Assembly: GCA_006438735.1 (NCBI GenBank)
Contig: RCZF01000001.1
Span: 992,001 to 1,056,000, forward strand
Length of the DNA stretch: 64,000 nucleotides
Source: Sphingomonas koreensis
Lineage (GTDB): Bacteria; Pseudomonadota; Alphaproteobacteria; Sphingomonadales; Sphingomonadaceae
Direction of reading: 5' to 3'
Of the stretch, positions 57,148 to 64,000 are shown one piece after another (position 1 is the first letter of the stretch; every line of letters starts with the position of its first letter). The position numbers and the translations under genes were made by a program. Under the pieces are notes generated by a model, which searched no databases, had not been told where the DNA came from, and saw only the letters and a program-made list of their open reading frames with translations.

Positions 57148-60100
57148 ATGAAGAAGTTCGAACTGCTCGCTGCGTCCGCGATTATTCTGCTGTCCGCCAC
57201 ACCGGCGCTCGCGCAGACCGACCCGACCCCGCCGCAAGACGCCGCCGCGACGACGACCGAAGGCGCCGCGCAGGATCAGGCCCCGGACCAGAGCGGCGGC
57301 GTGCCCGACATCATTATCACCGCGCAGCGCCAATCGCAGCGCCTGCAGGACGTGCCGATCGCCGTTTCCGCCTTTACTGCGCAAAACCTGGAGCAGCAGC
57401 AGATCGTCAATCCGTCGGCGCTCCAGCAGTCGATCCCGAACGTTTCCTTCACCAAGACCAATTTCACCGGCTCGAGCTTCACGATCCGCGGCATCGGCGA
57501 TCTCTGCACCGGCACGACCTGCGACACCGCAACCGGCATCGCCGTCAACGATATGCCGCTGGTCTCGACGCGGCTGTTCGAGAGCGAATTCTACGATCTC
57601 GAGCGGATCGAGGTGCTGCGCGGGCCGCAAGGCACGCTGTTCGGCCGCAACGCGACGTCGGGCGTGGTGAATTTCATCACCGCCAAACCCGATTTCTCGG
57701 GCATCCACGCCGATGGCGAATTCGAATACGGCAATTTCGATTCGAAAAAAGCCAAGGCGATGTTCAACTTGCCGATCGGCAACACGCTCGCGGTGCGCGT
57801 CGCCGGTTTGTGGCTCAAGCGCGATGGCTTCACCAAGAACGATTATGACGACAGCCGGATCGACGGCCGCAATCTCTATTCAGTGCGCGGCACCTTGTCG
57901 TGGCAGCCCGACAGCGACACGCGGCTCGATCTAATCGGCTATTATTTCCACGAAAAAGACGATCGCGACCGCATCCAGAAGCAGCTCTGCCACCGCGACC
58001 CGACCGGCATCCTCGGCTGTCTGCCCGATCGGCTCGACAATCAGGAAACCAACTGGAACTCCACGCTCGGCGCGCTGCTGAGCTCGCAGGAATTCTTCCG
58101 CGTCGCCACCTATCAGCCGGTCTATGAGGGGGCCTACGCGGCCGCTCTGGGGGCAGGAGCCAGCCAAGCAATGGCGGCGGCTGCCGCCGCCGCTGCCGCC
58201 GGTTCGACGTCGTCGCTCTACAGCAGCCTTGGGCTCGGCAGCATCTACGGCGCGGACGCGCTGGCCGGCGCCTCGAACCCGGCCGATCTGCGCACCGTCA
58301 ACCTCGATTATAATCCGACCTATTATGCCCAGGAAAAGCAGCTCCAGGCCAAATTCTTCCACGATTTCGGTAGCCTGTCGCTGAACCTGACGGGTGGTTA
58401 CGCCGAGAACAAGGTCGATTCGCGCACCGATTACTCCAATTCGGTCGAGGCGCCGCTGACCGGCAACACCGGCCTCGCAACGCTCTACGGTTATTCACAA
58501 GCGCCCGGCGCAGCGTTCCCCGGCGGCGTCAATCCGTTCGCGCCCATCGCGCAGGTGCTTGAGCCCAACGGCCCCGCCGGCACCTTCTGCCAGTCGGACA
58601 TCAACGGCAATGACGGCGGCGTCTATTCGGGCGCCTCGATCGGCTGCTACGCCCAGAGCCTCGATCCCGATCGCTCGGTCGCGAAATATTCGCAGTGGTC
58701 GGCCGAAGGGCATATCGACAGCCATTTCGACGGGATGTTCAACTTCCTGCTCGGCGGCATCTATCTCGATCAGAAGATCACGAACAACGAATATGAGATC
58801 AGCAATTTCGGCATTGATTACGCCAGCGGGATTCTCGGCTCGGTGCCGGCCTTCTTGGGGGCCGGGCCAGCAGGGGTCATCGCGGCGACGCCGTTCTACA
58901 ATAACGACGAAGCGCGTTATCGGCTGAAATCATACGGCATCTTCGGTGAGACCTATTTCGATTTCACCGACAAGCTAAAGCTGACGCTCGGCCTGCGCTA
59001 CAACCACGATCACAAATTCCTTTCGGCGCGCACGACGCTGCTGCAGGACAGCAACGGCGAAGTGCCCTATTTGCCTTATGGTTCGACCAACTTGAGCGAT
59101 GCACTGAATTACGCCGGCCTCGATTACGATGCCAATGTCGCCGGCTTGCAGCCCTACTCCGAGGACACGGTGTCCTTCTCCCGGCTGACCGGGCGCGCGG
59201 TGATCGATTACAAAATCTCGCGCAACAACCTGCTCTATGCCAGCTACTCGCGCGGCTATAAATCGGGCGGCATCAATCCGCCCCTATCGCCCAGTTTTGC
59301 GGTGCCAACGACTTTCCGGCCAGAAAAGGTCGATTCGTTCGAACTAGGATCGAAGAACACCTTCCTCAACGGTACGCTGCAGCTCAACCTGACCGGCTTC
59401 TACTACAAATATAAGGACTTGCAGCTCGCTCGCATCGTCTCGCGGACCGCGGTCAACGACAATATCGATGCCGATATCTATGGCATCGAAGCAGAGGCGG
59501 TGATCAGTCCGATCAACGATTTCGTCGTCAACGCCAATTTCAGCTACCTGCATTCCAAGGTCACCTCGTCCGACGAATTGCCCGACACGCGCGATCCCTC
59601 GGGCGGCCGCTCGGATGCGGTGATCATCAAAGATCTCACCGGCGGCGCGAACTGCGCGGTCGTCTCGGCCGCCGGGTCAAGCGCCGCGGCACAGCAATTC
59701 GTCAATGGAACCAATGCTGCTATCGGCACAGCCGTGGGCGACGCCGGGCTGTTTCAACCCGCCGTCCAAGTGCTGCCCAATGGCACGTTTGGCGCCTATT
59801 CGGTCTGTTCTCAGTTGACCGGCGCAGCGGCCGCCTATGGCGGCGCATTCACGGTTTATGACACCGGCATCCCGGTCAGCCTCAAGGGCAACAGCCTGCC
59901 GCAGGCACCGACCTACAAGTTCGCGATCGGCGCGCAATATACGATCCATACCGGTGGCGACACCTCGCTCGTTCCGCGGGTCGATCTCAACTATACCGGC
60001 AACAGCTATGCCTCGATCTTCAACGACACGATCGATCGCATGCAGGGCTATGAAGTCGTCAATGCCCAGATCCAGTTCAACGGGCCCGACGATCGCTGGT

Positions 60101-60243
60101 ATATCCGCGGCTTCGTCAAGAATCTGACCGACGATAATGCGATCACCGGCCAATATGTCACGGATCAATCGACCGGCCTGTTCACCAACGTGTTCACGAT
60201 CGAGCCGCGGCAATATGGCGCCGCGGTCGGTTTCAAATTCTGA
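57148..60243 (+). CDS. TonB-dependent receptor
   Basis: A 1031-residue outer-membrane transporter. Signal peptide MKKFELLAASAIILLSATPALAQ; TonB-box-like PDIIITAQR; plug with SFTIRGIGDL and VLRGPQGTLFGRNATSGVVNFIT; and a barrel ending QYGAAVGFKF with C-terminal Phe. An ATG three codons upstream (57139) almost touches AGGAGG, so 57148 is preferred though its spacing is long. A poly-Ala stretch near residue 345-355 sits in an extracellular loop. Single gene with its own promoter and terminator; ligand unknown. Confidence 0.92.
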   Translation: MKKFELLAASAIILLSATPALAQTDPTPPQDAAATTTEGAAQDQAPDQSGGVPDIIITAQRQSQRLQDVPIAVSAFTAQNLEQQQIVNPSALQQSIPNVSFTKTNFTGSSFTIRGIGDLCTGTTCDTATGIAVNDMPLVSTRLFESEFYDLERIEVLRGPQGTLFGRNATSGVVNFITAKPDFSGIHADGEFEYGNFDSKKAKAMFNLPIGNTLAVRVAGLWLKRDGFTKNDYDDSRIDGRNLYSVRGTLSWQPDSDTRLDLIGYYFHEKDDRDRIQKQLCHRDPTGILGCLPDRLDNQETNWNSTLGALLSSQEFFRVATYQPVYEGAYAAALGAGASQAMAAAAAAAAAGSTSSLYSSLGLGSIYGADALAGASNPADLRTVNLDYNPTYYAQEKQLQAKFFHDFGSLSLNLTGGYAENKVDSRTDYSNSVEAPLTGNTGLATLYGYSQAPGAAFPGGVNPFAPIAQVLEPNGPAGTFCQSDINGNDGGVYSGASIGCYAQSLDPDRSVAKYSQWSAEGHIDSHFDGMFNFLLGGIYLDQKITNNEYEISNFGIDYASGILGSVPAFLGAGPAGVIAATPFYNNDEARYRLKSYGIFGETYFDFTDKLKLTLGLRYNHDHKFLSARTTLLQDSNGEVPYLPYGSTNLSDALNYAGLDYDANVAGLQPYSEDTVSFSRLTGRAVIDYKISRNNLLYASYSRGYKSGGINPPLSPSFAVPTTFRPEKVDSFELGSKNTFLNGTLQLNLTGFYYKYKDLQLARIVSRTAVNDNIDADIYGIEAEAVISPINDFVVNANFSYLHSKVTSSDELPDTRDPSGGRSDAVIIKDLTGGANCAVVSAAGSSAAAQQFVNGTNAAIGTAVGDAGLFQPAVQVLPNGTFGAYSVCSQLTGAAAAYGGAFTVYDTGIPVSLKGNSLPQAPTYKFAIGAQYTIHTGGDTSLVPRVDLNYTGNSYASIFNDTIDRMQGYEVVNAQIQFNGPDDRWYIRGFVKNLTDDNAITGQYVTDQSTGLFTNVFTIEPRQYGAAVGFKF

Positions 60244-60273
60244 TCGACCGAGCGGGGGGCGCTTCCGGTCGTG

Positions 60274-60304
60274 AGCCCCCGGCCTGATGGTCTGGGGCTT
60301 TTCT
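60274..60304 (+). terminator. Terminator of the TonB receptor
   Basis: Stem AGCCCC/GGGGCT (60274-60279 with 60294-60299) followed by TTTTCT, 30 bases after the stop and just short of the convergent fghA stop. A second hairpin GGGGGC/GCCCCC lies just before it. Confidence 0.8.
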
Positions 60305-61139
60305 ATGCCAGGCGGGCGGCGTGCCAGGCGACGTGGTCCGCCATGAAGCTCGCGATGAAATAATAGCTGTGGTCGTAGCCGGGCTGGATGCGCAGATCGA
60401 GCTCGATCCCTGCTGACCCGCAAGCGGCTGCAAGCAAGTCGGGCTTCAGTTGTTCCTCGAGAAATTGATCGGCTCCGCCCTGATCGACGAGGATAGCCGG
60501 GACGCGCGCACCGTCCTCGATCAGCGCGCAGGCGTCATACGCCCGCCACGCCGCTCGATCGTCGCCGAGATAGCCGCTTAACGCCTTCTGACCCCAAGGC
60601 ACGCGTGACGGCGCGACGATCGGGGCGAACGCCGACACCGAACGGAAACGCGCAGGATTGCGGAGTGCGATCGTCAGCGCGCCGTGGCCGCCCATCGAGT
60701 GGCCGGTGATCGACTGGCGCGTTACATCGACCGGAAAGTGGCCGGCGATCAGGCCCGGCAGTTCGTCCTCGAGATAGGATCGCATCCGGAAATTCGTCAC
60801 CCAGGGCGCTTCGGTCGCATCGACGTAAAAGCCCGCACCCTGGCCAAAATCATAAGCGTCATCATCGGGAACGCCCTCGCCGCGCGGCGACGTATCGGGC
60901 GCGACGAAGACGATGCCATGCTCGGCGCACCCCGCGCGATAGTCGCCCTTCTCGGTGACATTGGCGTGCGTGCAGGTCAGCCCCGACAGGAACCACAGCA
61001 CCGGCAGTCTCGCGCCGGGCGCGTGCGGCGGCACGAACACCGAAAAGGCCATATCGGTGCCGGTCTCGCTCGAGCGATGGCGGTAGACGCCCTGCACCCC
61101 GCCATACGCCTTGTTTTCGGAAACCGTTTCGATCGTCAC
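60303..61139 (-). CDS. fghA: S-formylglutathione hydrolase
   Basis: Releases formate and glutathione from S-formylglutathione. The 278-residue esterase-D-type enzyme has the nucleophile elbow ITGHSMGGHGAL (Ser about residue 148), the Asp in VDQGGADQFL and the His in GYDHSYYFIASF. GTG start overlapping the end of the purU remnant (GTGA), so the two genes were once translationally coupled. With frmA it completes formaldehyde oxidation. Confidence 0.95.
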   Translation of the reverse strand: MTIETVSENKAYGGVQGVYRHRSSETGTDMAFSVFVPPHAPGARLPVLWFLSGLTCTHANVTEKGDYRAGCAEHGIVFVAPDTSPRGEGVPDDDAYDFGQGAGFYVDATEAPWVTNFRMRSYLEDELPGLIAGHFPVDVTRQSITGHSMGGHGALTIALRNPARFRSVSAFAPIVAPSRVPWGQKALSGYLGDDRAAWRAYDACALIEDGARVPAILVDQGGADQFLEEQLKPDLLAAACGSAGIELDLRIQPGYDHSYYFIASFMADHVAWHAARLA

Positions 61140-61399
61140 CTGAACACCACCGTCTTGCCGCCGTTGAGGAATACCCGCCGCTCGCCGATCGCGTTGACTG
61201 CGCGCGCCAGCACCTGCGATTCGATATCGCGGCCGATCGCGCTCATCTCGTCAAGCGAGGCACGGTGATCGACGCGCTCGACCGCCTGCTCGATGACCGA
61301 TGAAGCCGCCCTGCGCGGTGAGGAACCCGCTGACCGTGGCGACGACGCCGACGCGGTCGTCGCAGGGCAGCGTGTCAGGATCCAACGCCGCGCGCTCAT
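61136..61399 (-). pseudogene. purU: Remnant of formyltetrahydrofolate deformylase
   Basis: Only both ends of PurU remain. The C-terminal 50 residues are clear (VIEQAVERVDHRASLDEM...GRDIESQVLARAV...KTVVF). The N-terminal ACT start is split by a frameshift: MSARRWILTR in the main frame and CDDRVGVVATVSGFLTAQGG in another. About 190 residues of the catalytic domain that should lie between are missing. The gene fits exactly between the VOC stop and the fghA start. An intact PurU would make formate from 10-formyl-THF. Confidence 0.85.
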
Positions 61400-61777
61400 T
61401 CAGGAGACGCGGTGCAACGCGCAGAGCTTGTTGCCGTCGGGATCGCGCAGATAGGCGAGATAGAGCTTGCCCATGCCGCCTTCACGAATGCCCGGTGCAT
61501 CCTCGATCGCGGTGCCGCCGGCCTGGACGCCCGCCGCGTGCCAGGCATCGGCCTGCTCGGGCGTCAATGCAAAGCCGATCGTCGAACCGTTGCCGGCGGT
61601 CGCCGCCTCACCGTCGATCGGCTTGGTGACGAGGAACACGCCGCCATTGTGCATGTAGATCAGCCGACCCTTGTCGTCGGTGATACCGGGCTTGCCGCCG
61701 ATCGCGCCGAAAGTGGCGTCGTAGAATGTCTTCGAGCGATCGATGTCGTTGCTGCCGACCATCATGTGGCTGAACAT
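61400..61777 (-). CDS. VOC family (glyoxalase/bleomycin-resistance fold) protein
   Basis: A 125-residue vicinal-oxygen-chelate protein with two paired beta-alpha-beta-beta-beta modules: MFSHMMVGSNDIDRSKTFYDATFGA and YLAYLRDPDGNKLCALHRVS. It lies between frmA and the purU remnant in one direction. In formaldehyde operons VOC proteins may help form or bind the glutathione adduct, but a role is not shown here. Confidence 0.85.
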   Translation of the reverse strand: MFSHMMVGSNDIDRSKTFYDATFGAIGGKPGITDDKGRLIYMHNGGVFLVTKPIDGEAATAGNGSTIGFALTPEQADAWHAAGVQAGGTAIEDAPGIREGGMGKLYLAYLRDPDGNKLCALHRVS

Positions 61778-61790
61778 GCGCGTTTCTCCG

Positions 61791-62900
61791 TCAATAAATC
61801 ACGACGGAGCGGATGCTCTCGCCGGCGTGCATCAGATCGAATCCCTTGTTGATCTCGTCCAGCGTGAGCCGGTGCGTGATCATCGGATCGATCTCGATCG
61901 CACCGTTCATATACCAATCGACGATCTTGGGCACGTCGGTTCGTCCGCGTGCGCCGCCGAATGCGGTGCCTTTCCACACCCGGCCGGTGACGAGCTGGAA
62001 GGGGCGCGTGCTGATCTCCTTGCCCGCCTCGGCGACGCCGATGATGATGCTCTCGCCCCAGCCGCGGTGGCAGCATTCCAGCGCCTGGCGCATGACATCG
62101 GTATTGCCGGTGCAATCGAAGCTGTAGTCGGCGCCGCCATCGGTCAGCGCGACGAGATGCGGGACGACGTCGCCACCGACCTCCTTCGGATTGACGAAAT
62201 GCGTCATCCCGAACTTGCGGCCCCATGCTTCCCGGTCCGGATTGATGTCGACGCCGACGATCATCGCCGCGCCGACCATCTTCGCACCCTGGATGACGTT
62301 CAGCCCGATCCCGCCGAGCCCGAACACCACCACCGTCGCGCCCGCCTCGACATGCGCGGTATTGACCACCGCGCCCACCCCGGTGGTCACCCCACAGCCG
62401 ATGTAGCAGCTGGTGTCGAACGGCGCGTCGTCGCGAATTTTCGCTACGGCGATCTCGGGTAGCACGGTGAAGTTCGAAAAGGTCGAACAGCCCATGTAGT
62501 GAAAGATCGTCTGGCCCTTGTAGCTGAAGCGGCTGGTGCCGTCGGGCATCAGCCCCTTCCCCTGCGTCGCCCGGATCGCGGTGCACAGGTTGGTCTTCTG
62601 GCTGAGGCACGATTTACACTGCCGGCACTCGGGGGTGTAAAGCGGGATCACGTGATCGCCCGGCGCGACCGAGGTGATCCCCGCCCCCACCTCGCGGATG
62701 ATCCCGGCACCCTCATGACCCAGGATCGAGGGAAACAGCCCCTCGCTGTCCAGCCCGTCGAGCGTATAGGCGTCGGTGTGGCAAATCCCCGTCGCCATGA
62801 TCTCGACCAGCACTTCGCCGGCTTTCGGCCCCTCGAGATCGAGCTCGACGATTTCGAGCGGCTGTTTCGCTTCGAACGCGACGGCGGCGCGGGTCTTCAT
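61791..62900 (-). CDS. frmA: S-(hydroxymethyl)glutathione dehydrogenase / class III alcohol dehydrogenase
   Basis: Oxidises the glutathione adduct of formaldehyde with NAD. The 369-residue zinc enzyme has catalytic-zinc ligands in ATGICHTDAYTLDG and LGHEGAGI, the structural zinc site CRQCKSCLSQKTNLC, and the nucleotide motif VFGLGGIGLNVIQGAK. The ATG at 62900 gives the standard MKTRAAVAFEAKQPLEI start. First gene of frmA-VOC-(purU remnant)-fghA. Confidence 0.97.
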   Translation of the reverse strand: MKTRAAVAFEAKQPLEIVELDLEGPKAGEVLVEIMATGICHTDAYTLDGLDSEGLFPSILGHEGAGIIREVGAGITSVAPGDHVIPLYTPECRQCKSCLSQKTNLCTAIRATQGKGLMPDGTSRFSYKGQTIFHYMGCSTFSNFTVLPEIAVAKIRDDAPFDTSCYIGCGVTTGVGAVVNTAHVEAGATVVVFGLGGIGLNVIQGAKMVGAAMIVGVDINPDREAWGRKFGMTHFVNPKEVGGDVVPHLVALTDGGADYSFDCTGNTDVMRQALECCHRGWGESIIIGVAEAGKEISTRPFQLVTGRVWKGTAFGGARGRTDVPKIVDWYMNGAIEIDPMITHRLTLDEINKGFDLMHAGESIRSVVIY

Positions 62901-62998
62901 CACGGGTCTCCTGGCTGATCCGCCTTCCATGCGGAATGACGCGGCGCGATGCAACCGATCGGGCGGCCGGGCAGTTCGTGGGTCGGAGGAGAACAGTC

Positions 62999-63202
62999 AT
63001 GGCCGATCTGAAGAAGGGCGACGAGGTCACGTGGCAATCCCACGGCGGCACCGCGCACGGCAAGGTCGAGAAGAAGCAGACCAGCGATACGCACATCAAG
63101 GGTCACACCGTGCGCGCCGACCCGGAAAATCCGCAATTCATCGTCAGGAGTGACAAAGGCGGCAAGGCGGCGCACAAACGCTCCGCGCTCAGCAAGGCGT
63201 GA
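62999..63202 (+). CDS. DUF2945 (Tudor-like) small protein
   Basis: A 67-residue protein with the DUF2945/hypervirulence-associated TUDOR-fold signature: KKGDEVTWQSHGGTAHGKVEKK...YIVRS-type strand (here FIVRSDKGGKAAHKRSAL). GGAGGAGA precedes the ATG. It is followed 37 bp later by a SWIB-domain gene on the same strand, a plausible two-gene unit. The function is unknown. Confidence 0.85.
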   Translation: MADLKKGDEVTWQSHGGTAHGKVEKKQTSDTHIKGHTVRADPENPQFIVRSDKGGKAAHKRSALSKA

Positions 63203-63239
63203 TTCGCGCCTGCTGACGACCTGAAAGGAAAGGACAACC

Positions 63240-63500
63240 ATGGCCGATGCACCCAAGACCGGCGGTATTCACGCGCCCGTTCAGCCCTCGCCCGAGCTCG
63301 CCGCGATCGTCGGTAACGACAAGCTGCCGCGCAGCCAGGTGATCAGCAAGGTGTGGGACCACATCAAGAAGAACAACCTGCAGAATCCGGAAAACAAGCG
63401 CGAGATCATCGCCGACGAAAAGCTGAAGAAGATTTTCGGCAAGGATCGCTGCTCGATGTTCGAGATGAACAAGCACATCTCGAAGCACGTCAAGGCCTGA
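63240..63500 (+). CDS. SWIB/MDM2 domain protein
   Basis: An 86-residue protein almost wholly made of a SWIB domain (SPELAAIVGNDKLPRSQVISKVWDHIKKNNLQ ... DEKLKKIFGKDRCSMFEMNKHISKHV). Such domains are known from eukaryotic chromatin complexes and from chlamydial and some alphaproteobacterial proteins. Function in this organism is unknown; nucleic-acid or protein binding is likely. Confidence 0.92.
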   Translation: MADAPKTGGIHAPVQPSPELAAIVGNDKLPRSQVISKVWDHIKKNNLQNPENKREIIADEKLKKIFGKDRCSMFEMNKHISKHVKA

Positions 63501-63514
63501 TAGCGCTCTGAGGA

Positions 63515-63553
63515 TGATCGGGGCGTCGGCGGCTAGCGCCGGCGCCCCGATCA
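63515..63553. terminator. Hairpin between convergent SWIB and lipoprotein genes
   Basis: Perfect 11-bp stem TGATCGGGGCG/CGCCCCGATCA with an inner GCCG pairing. It includes the stop codon of the lipoprotein gene. No U-run, so termination may be weak. Confidence 0.5.
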
Positions 63554-63913
63554 GACTCGGTCCTGCACGTCCGCCGCGGCGACCGGCGTGACATTCAATA
63601 TGCCGCCAGCCTGAAGCTCCAACACATAGGGCTTGCCCTGCTGGCACCGCGCGATCCAGGTCGGCTGACCATTGATCGGCGCGTGTGTCGTAGCGCTAAC
63701 GACTTTCTGGCAATCGAAGCCGGCATCGCGGATCGCGCGGAGGAACACGCCGGCGCGCGCGGGATCGGAAAGCGCGCCGATCTGCTGCTGATAATTATCC
63801 TGCGCCGCATCTGGCGCCGCCGCGTTCTGCGGCTGCACGCTGGCGTGGCACCCTGCCAGCAGGACCGCGCCGACGATTGGCGCTATTGCCGGCATTTTCC
63901 ATCCGAACCGCAT
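63551..63913 (-). CDS. Hypothetical lipoprotein
   Basis: A 120-residue lipoprotein: signal MRFGWKMPAIAPIVGAVLLAGC (lipobox LLAGC), an Ala/Gln linker and a small domain with two further cysteines (FDCQKVVS and ARCQQGKPYVLEL) that could form a disulfide. No family is recognised. The ATG at 63913 is preferred over the open frame to 63973. Confidence 0.7.
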   Translation of the reverse strand: MRFGWKMPAIAPIVGAVLLAGCHASVQPQNAAAPDAAQDNYQQQIGALSDPARAGVFLRAIRDAGFDCQKVVSATTHAPINGQPTWIARCQQGKPYVLELQAGGILNVTPVAAADVQDRV

Positions 63914-63946
63914 GACATCCTCCCTCTTCGGGCGCCCGGCCCGTTC

Positions 63947-64000
63947 TGGTGCCCCCGAGTGGACTCGAACCACCGGCCTGCGGTTTAGGAAACCGTCGCT
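63947..64000 (-). tRNA. tRNA-Arg (CCT), 5' end beyond the window
   Basis: The 3' part of a tRNA on the minus strand: anticodon loop TTCCTAA (anticodon CCT), T-arm GGTGG-TTCGAGT-CCACT, acceptor GGGGGC, discriminator A and CCA at 63949-63947. Confidence 0.88.

Overview
The window is a GC-rich (mid-60s % by eye) chromosome segment of an alphaproteobacterium, most likely a sphingomonad (Sphingomonas or a close relative). Three things point that way: two large TonB-dependent receptors typical of the group, many copies of an inverted-repeat element of the GTCATCCCCGCGAAAGCGGGG type, and a tRNA-His with the ordinary G-1:C73 pair, which is expected outside the Rhizobiales/Rhodobacterales/Caulobacterales group. 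No prophage, insertion sequence, CRISPR array or rRNA operon was seen. Nearly all the DNA is packed with genes whose stops and starts overlap (ATGA, GTGA).

Layout. 1-1.1 kb: leucine dehydrogenase (cut by the window edge) and tRNA-His. 1.2-12.4 kb: a complete type II secretion operon, gspC-D-E-F-G-H-I-J-K-L-M-N, read leftwards. 12.5-17.7 kb: a 2-oxoglutarate/iron oxygenase, then a lipoprotein plus TonB-receptor pair with phosphate-box-like repeats upstream; the lipoprotein may be a cargo of the neighbouring secretion system. 18-31 kb: tRNA-Val, hupB, lon, an M1 peptidase, an ICMT-like methyltransferase, a retropepsin/TPR protein, a GNAT enzyme, clpX, clpP, a glycosyltransferase, trigger factor and tRNA-Leu. 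This is the ancestral tig-clpP-clpX-lon-hupB protein-quality-control block with insertions. 31-38.7 kb: small proteins, a membrane aspartic protease, a cyclophilin, and gatC-gatA-gatB interrupted by a toxin-antitoxin pair, then DUF3089 and DUF4168 proteins. 38.7-41.8 kb: ruvX/yqgF, a small unknown protein, and pyrB with a degenerate pyrC-like partner. 41.8-47.9 kb: a ParA-like ATPase with a small partner and two SPOR-domain proteins, serB, miaA. 48-55.2 kb: branched-chain amino acid genes ilvB, ilvN, ilvC and leuA, with yceI, a TMEM175-type channel and a BLUF photoreceptor between. 55.1-57 kb: the folate/pterin operon folE-pteridine reductase-folB. 57.1-60.2 kb: a second TonB receptor. 60.3-62.9 kb: glutathione-dependent formaldehyde detoxification (frmA, a VOC protein, a purU remnant, fghA). 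63-64 kb: DUF2945 and SWIB proteins, a lipoprotein and a partial tRNA-Arg.

The most interesting points are these. leuA has a classical attenuator: a 15-residue leader peptide with five leucines, followed by a 12-bp terminator hairpin. The GspG prepilin leader contains an in-frame palindromic repeat, and the GspJ leader has a tandem duplication of its cleavage-site segment. A PIN/AbrB toxin-antitoxin module with its own operator-like repeats sits inside the gat operon. The purU gene between the formaldehyde genes has been reduced to its two ends. The pyrC-like protein has lost its metal-binding histidines, and trigger factor carries a His/Asp then Lys/Ala-rich tail of about 100 residues.
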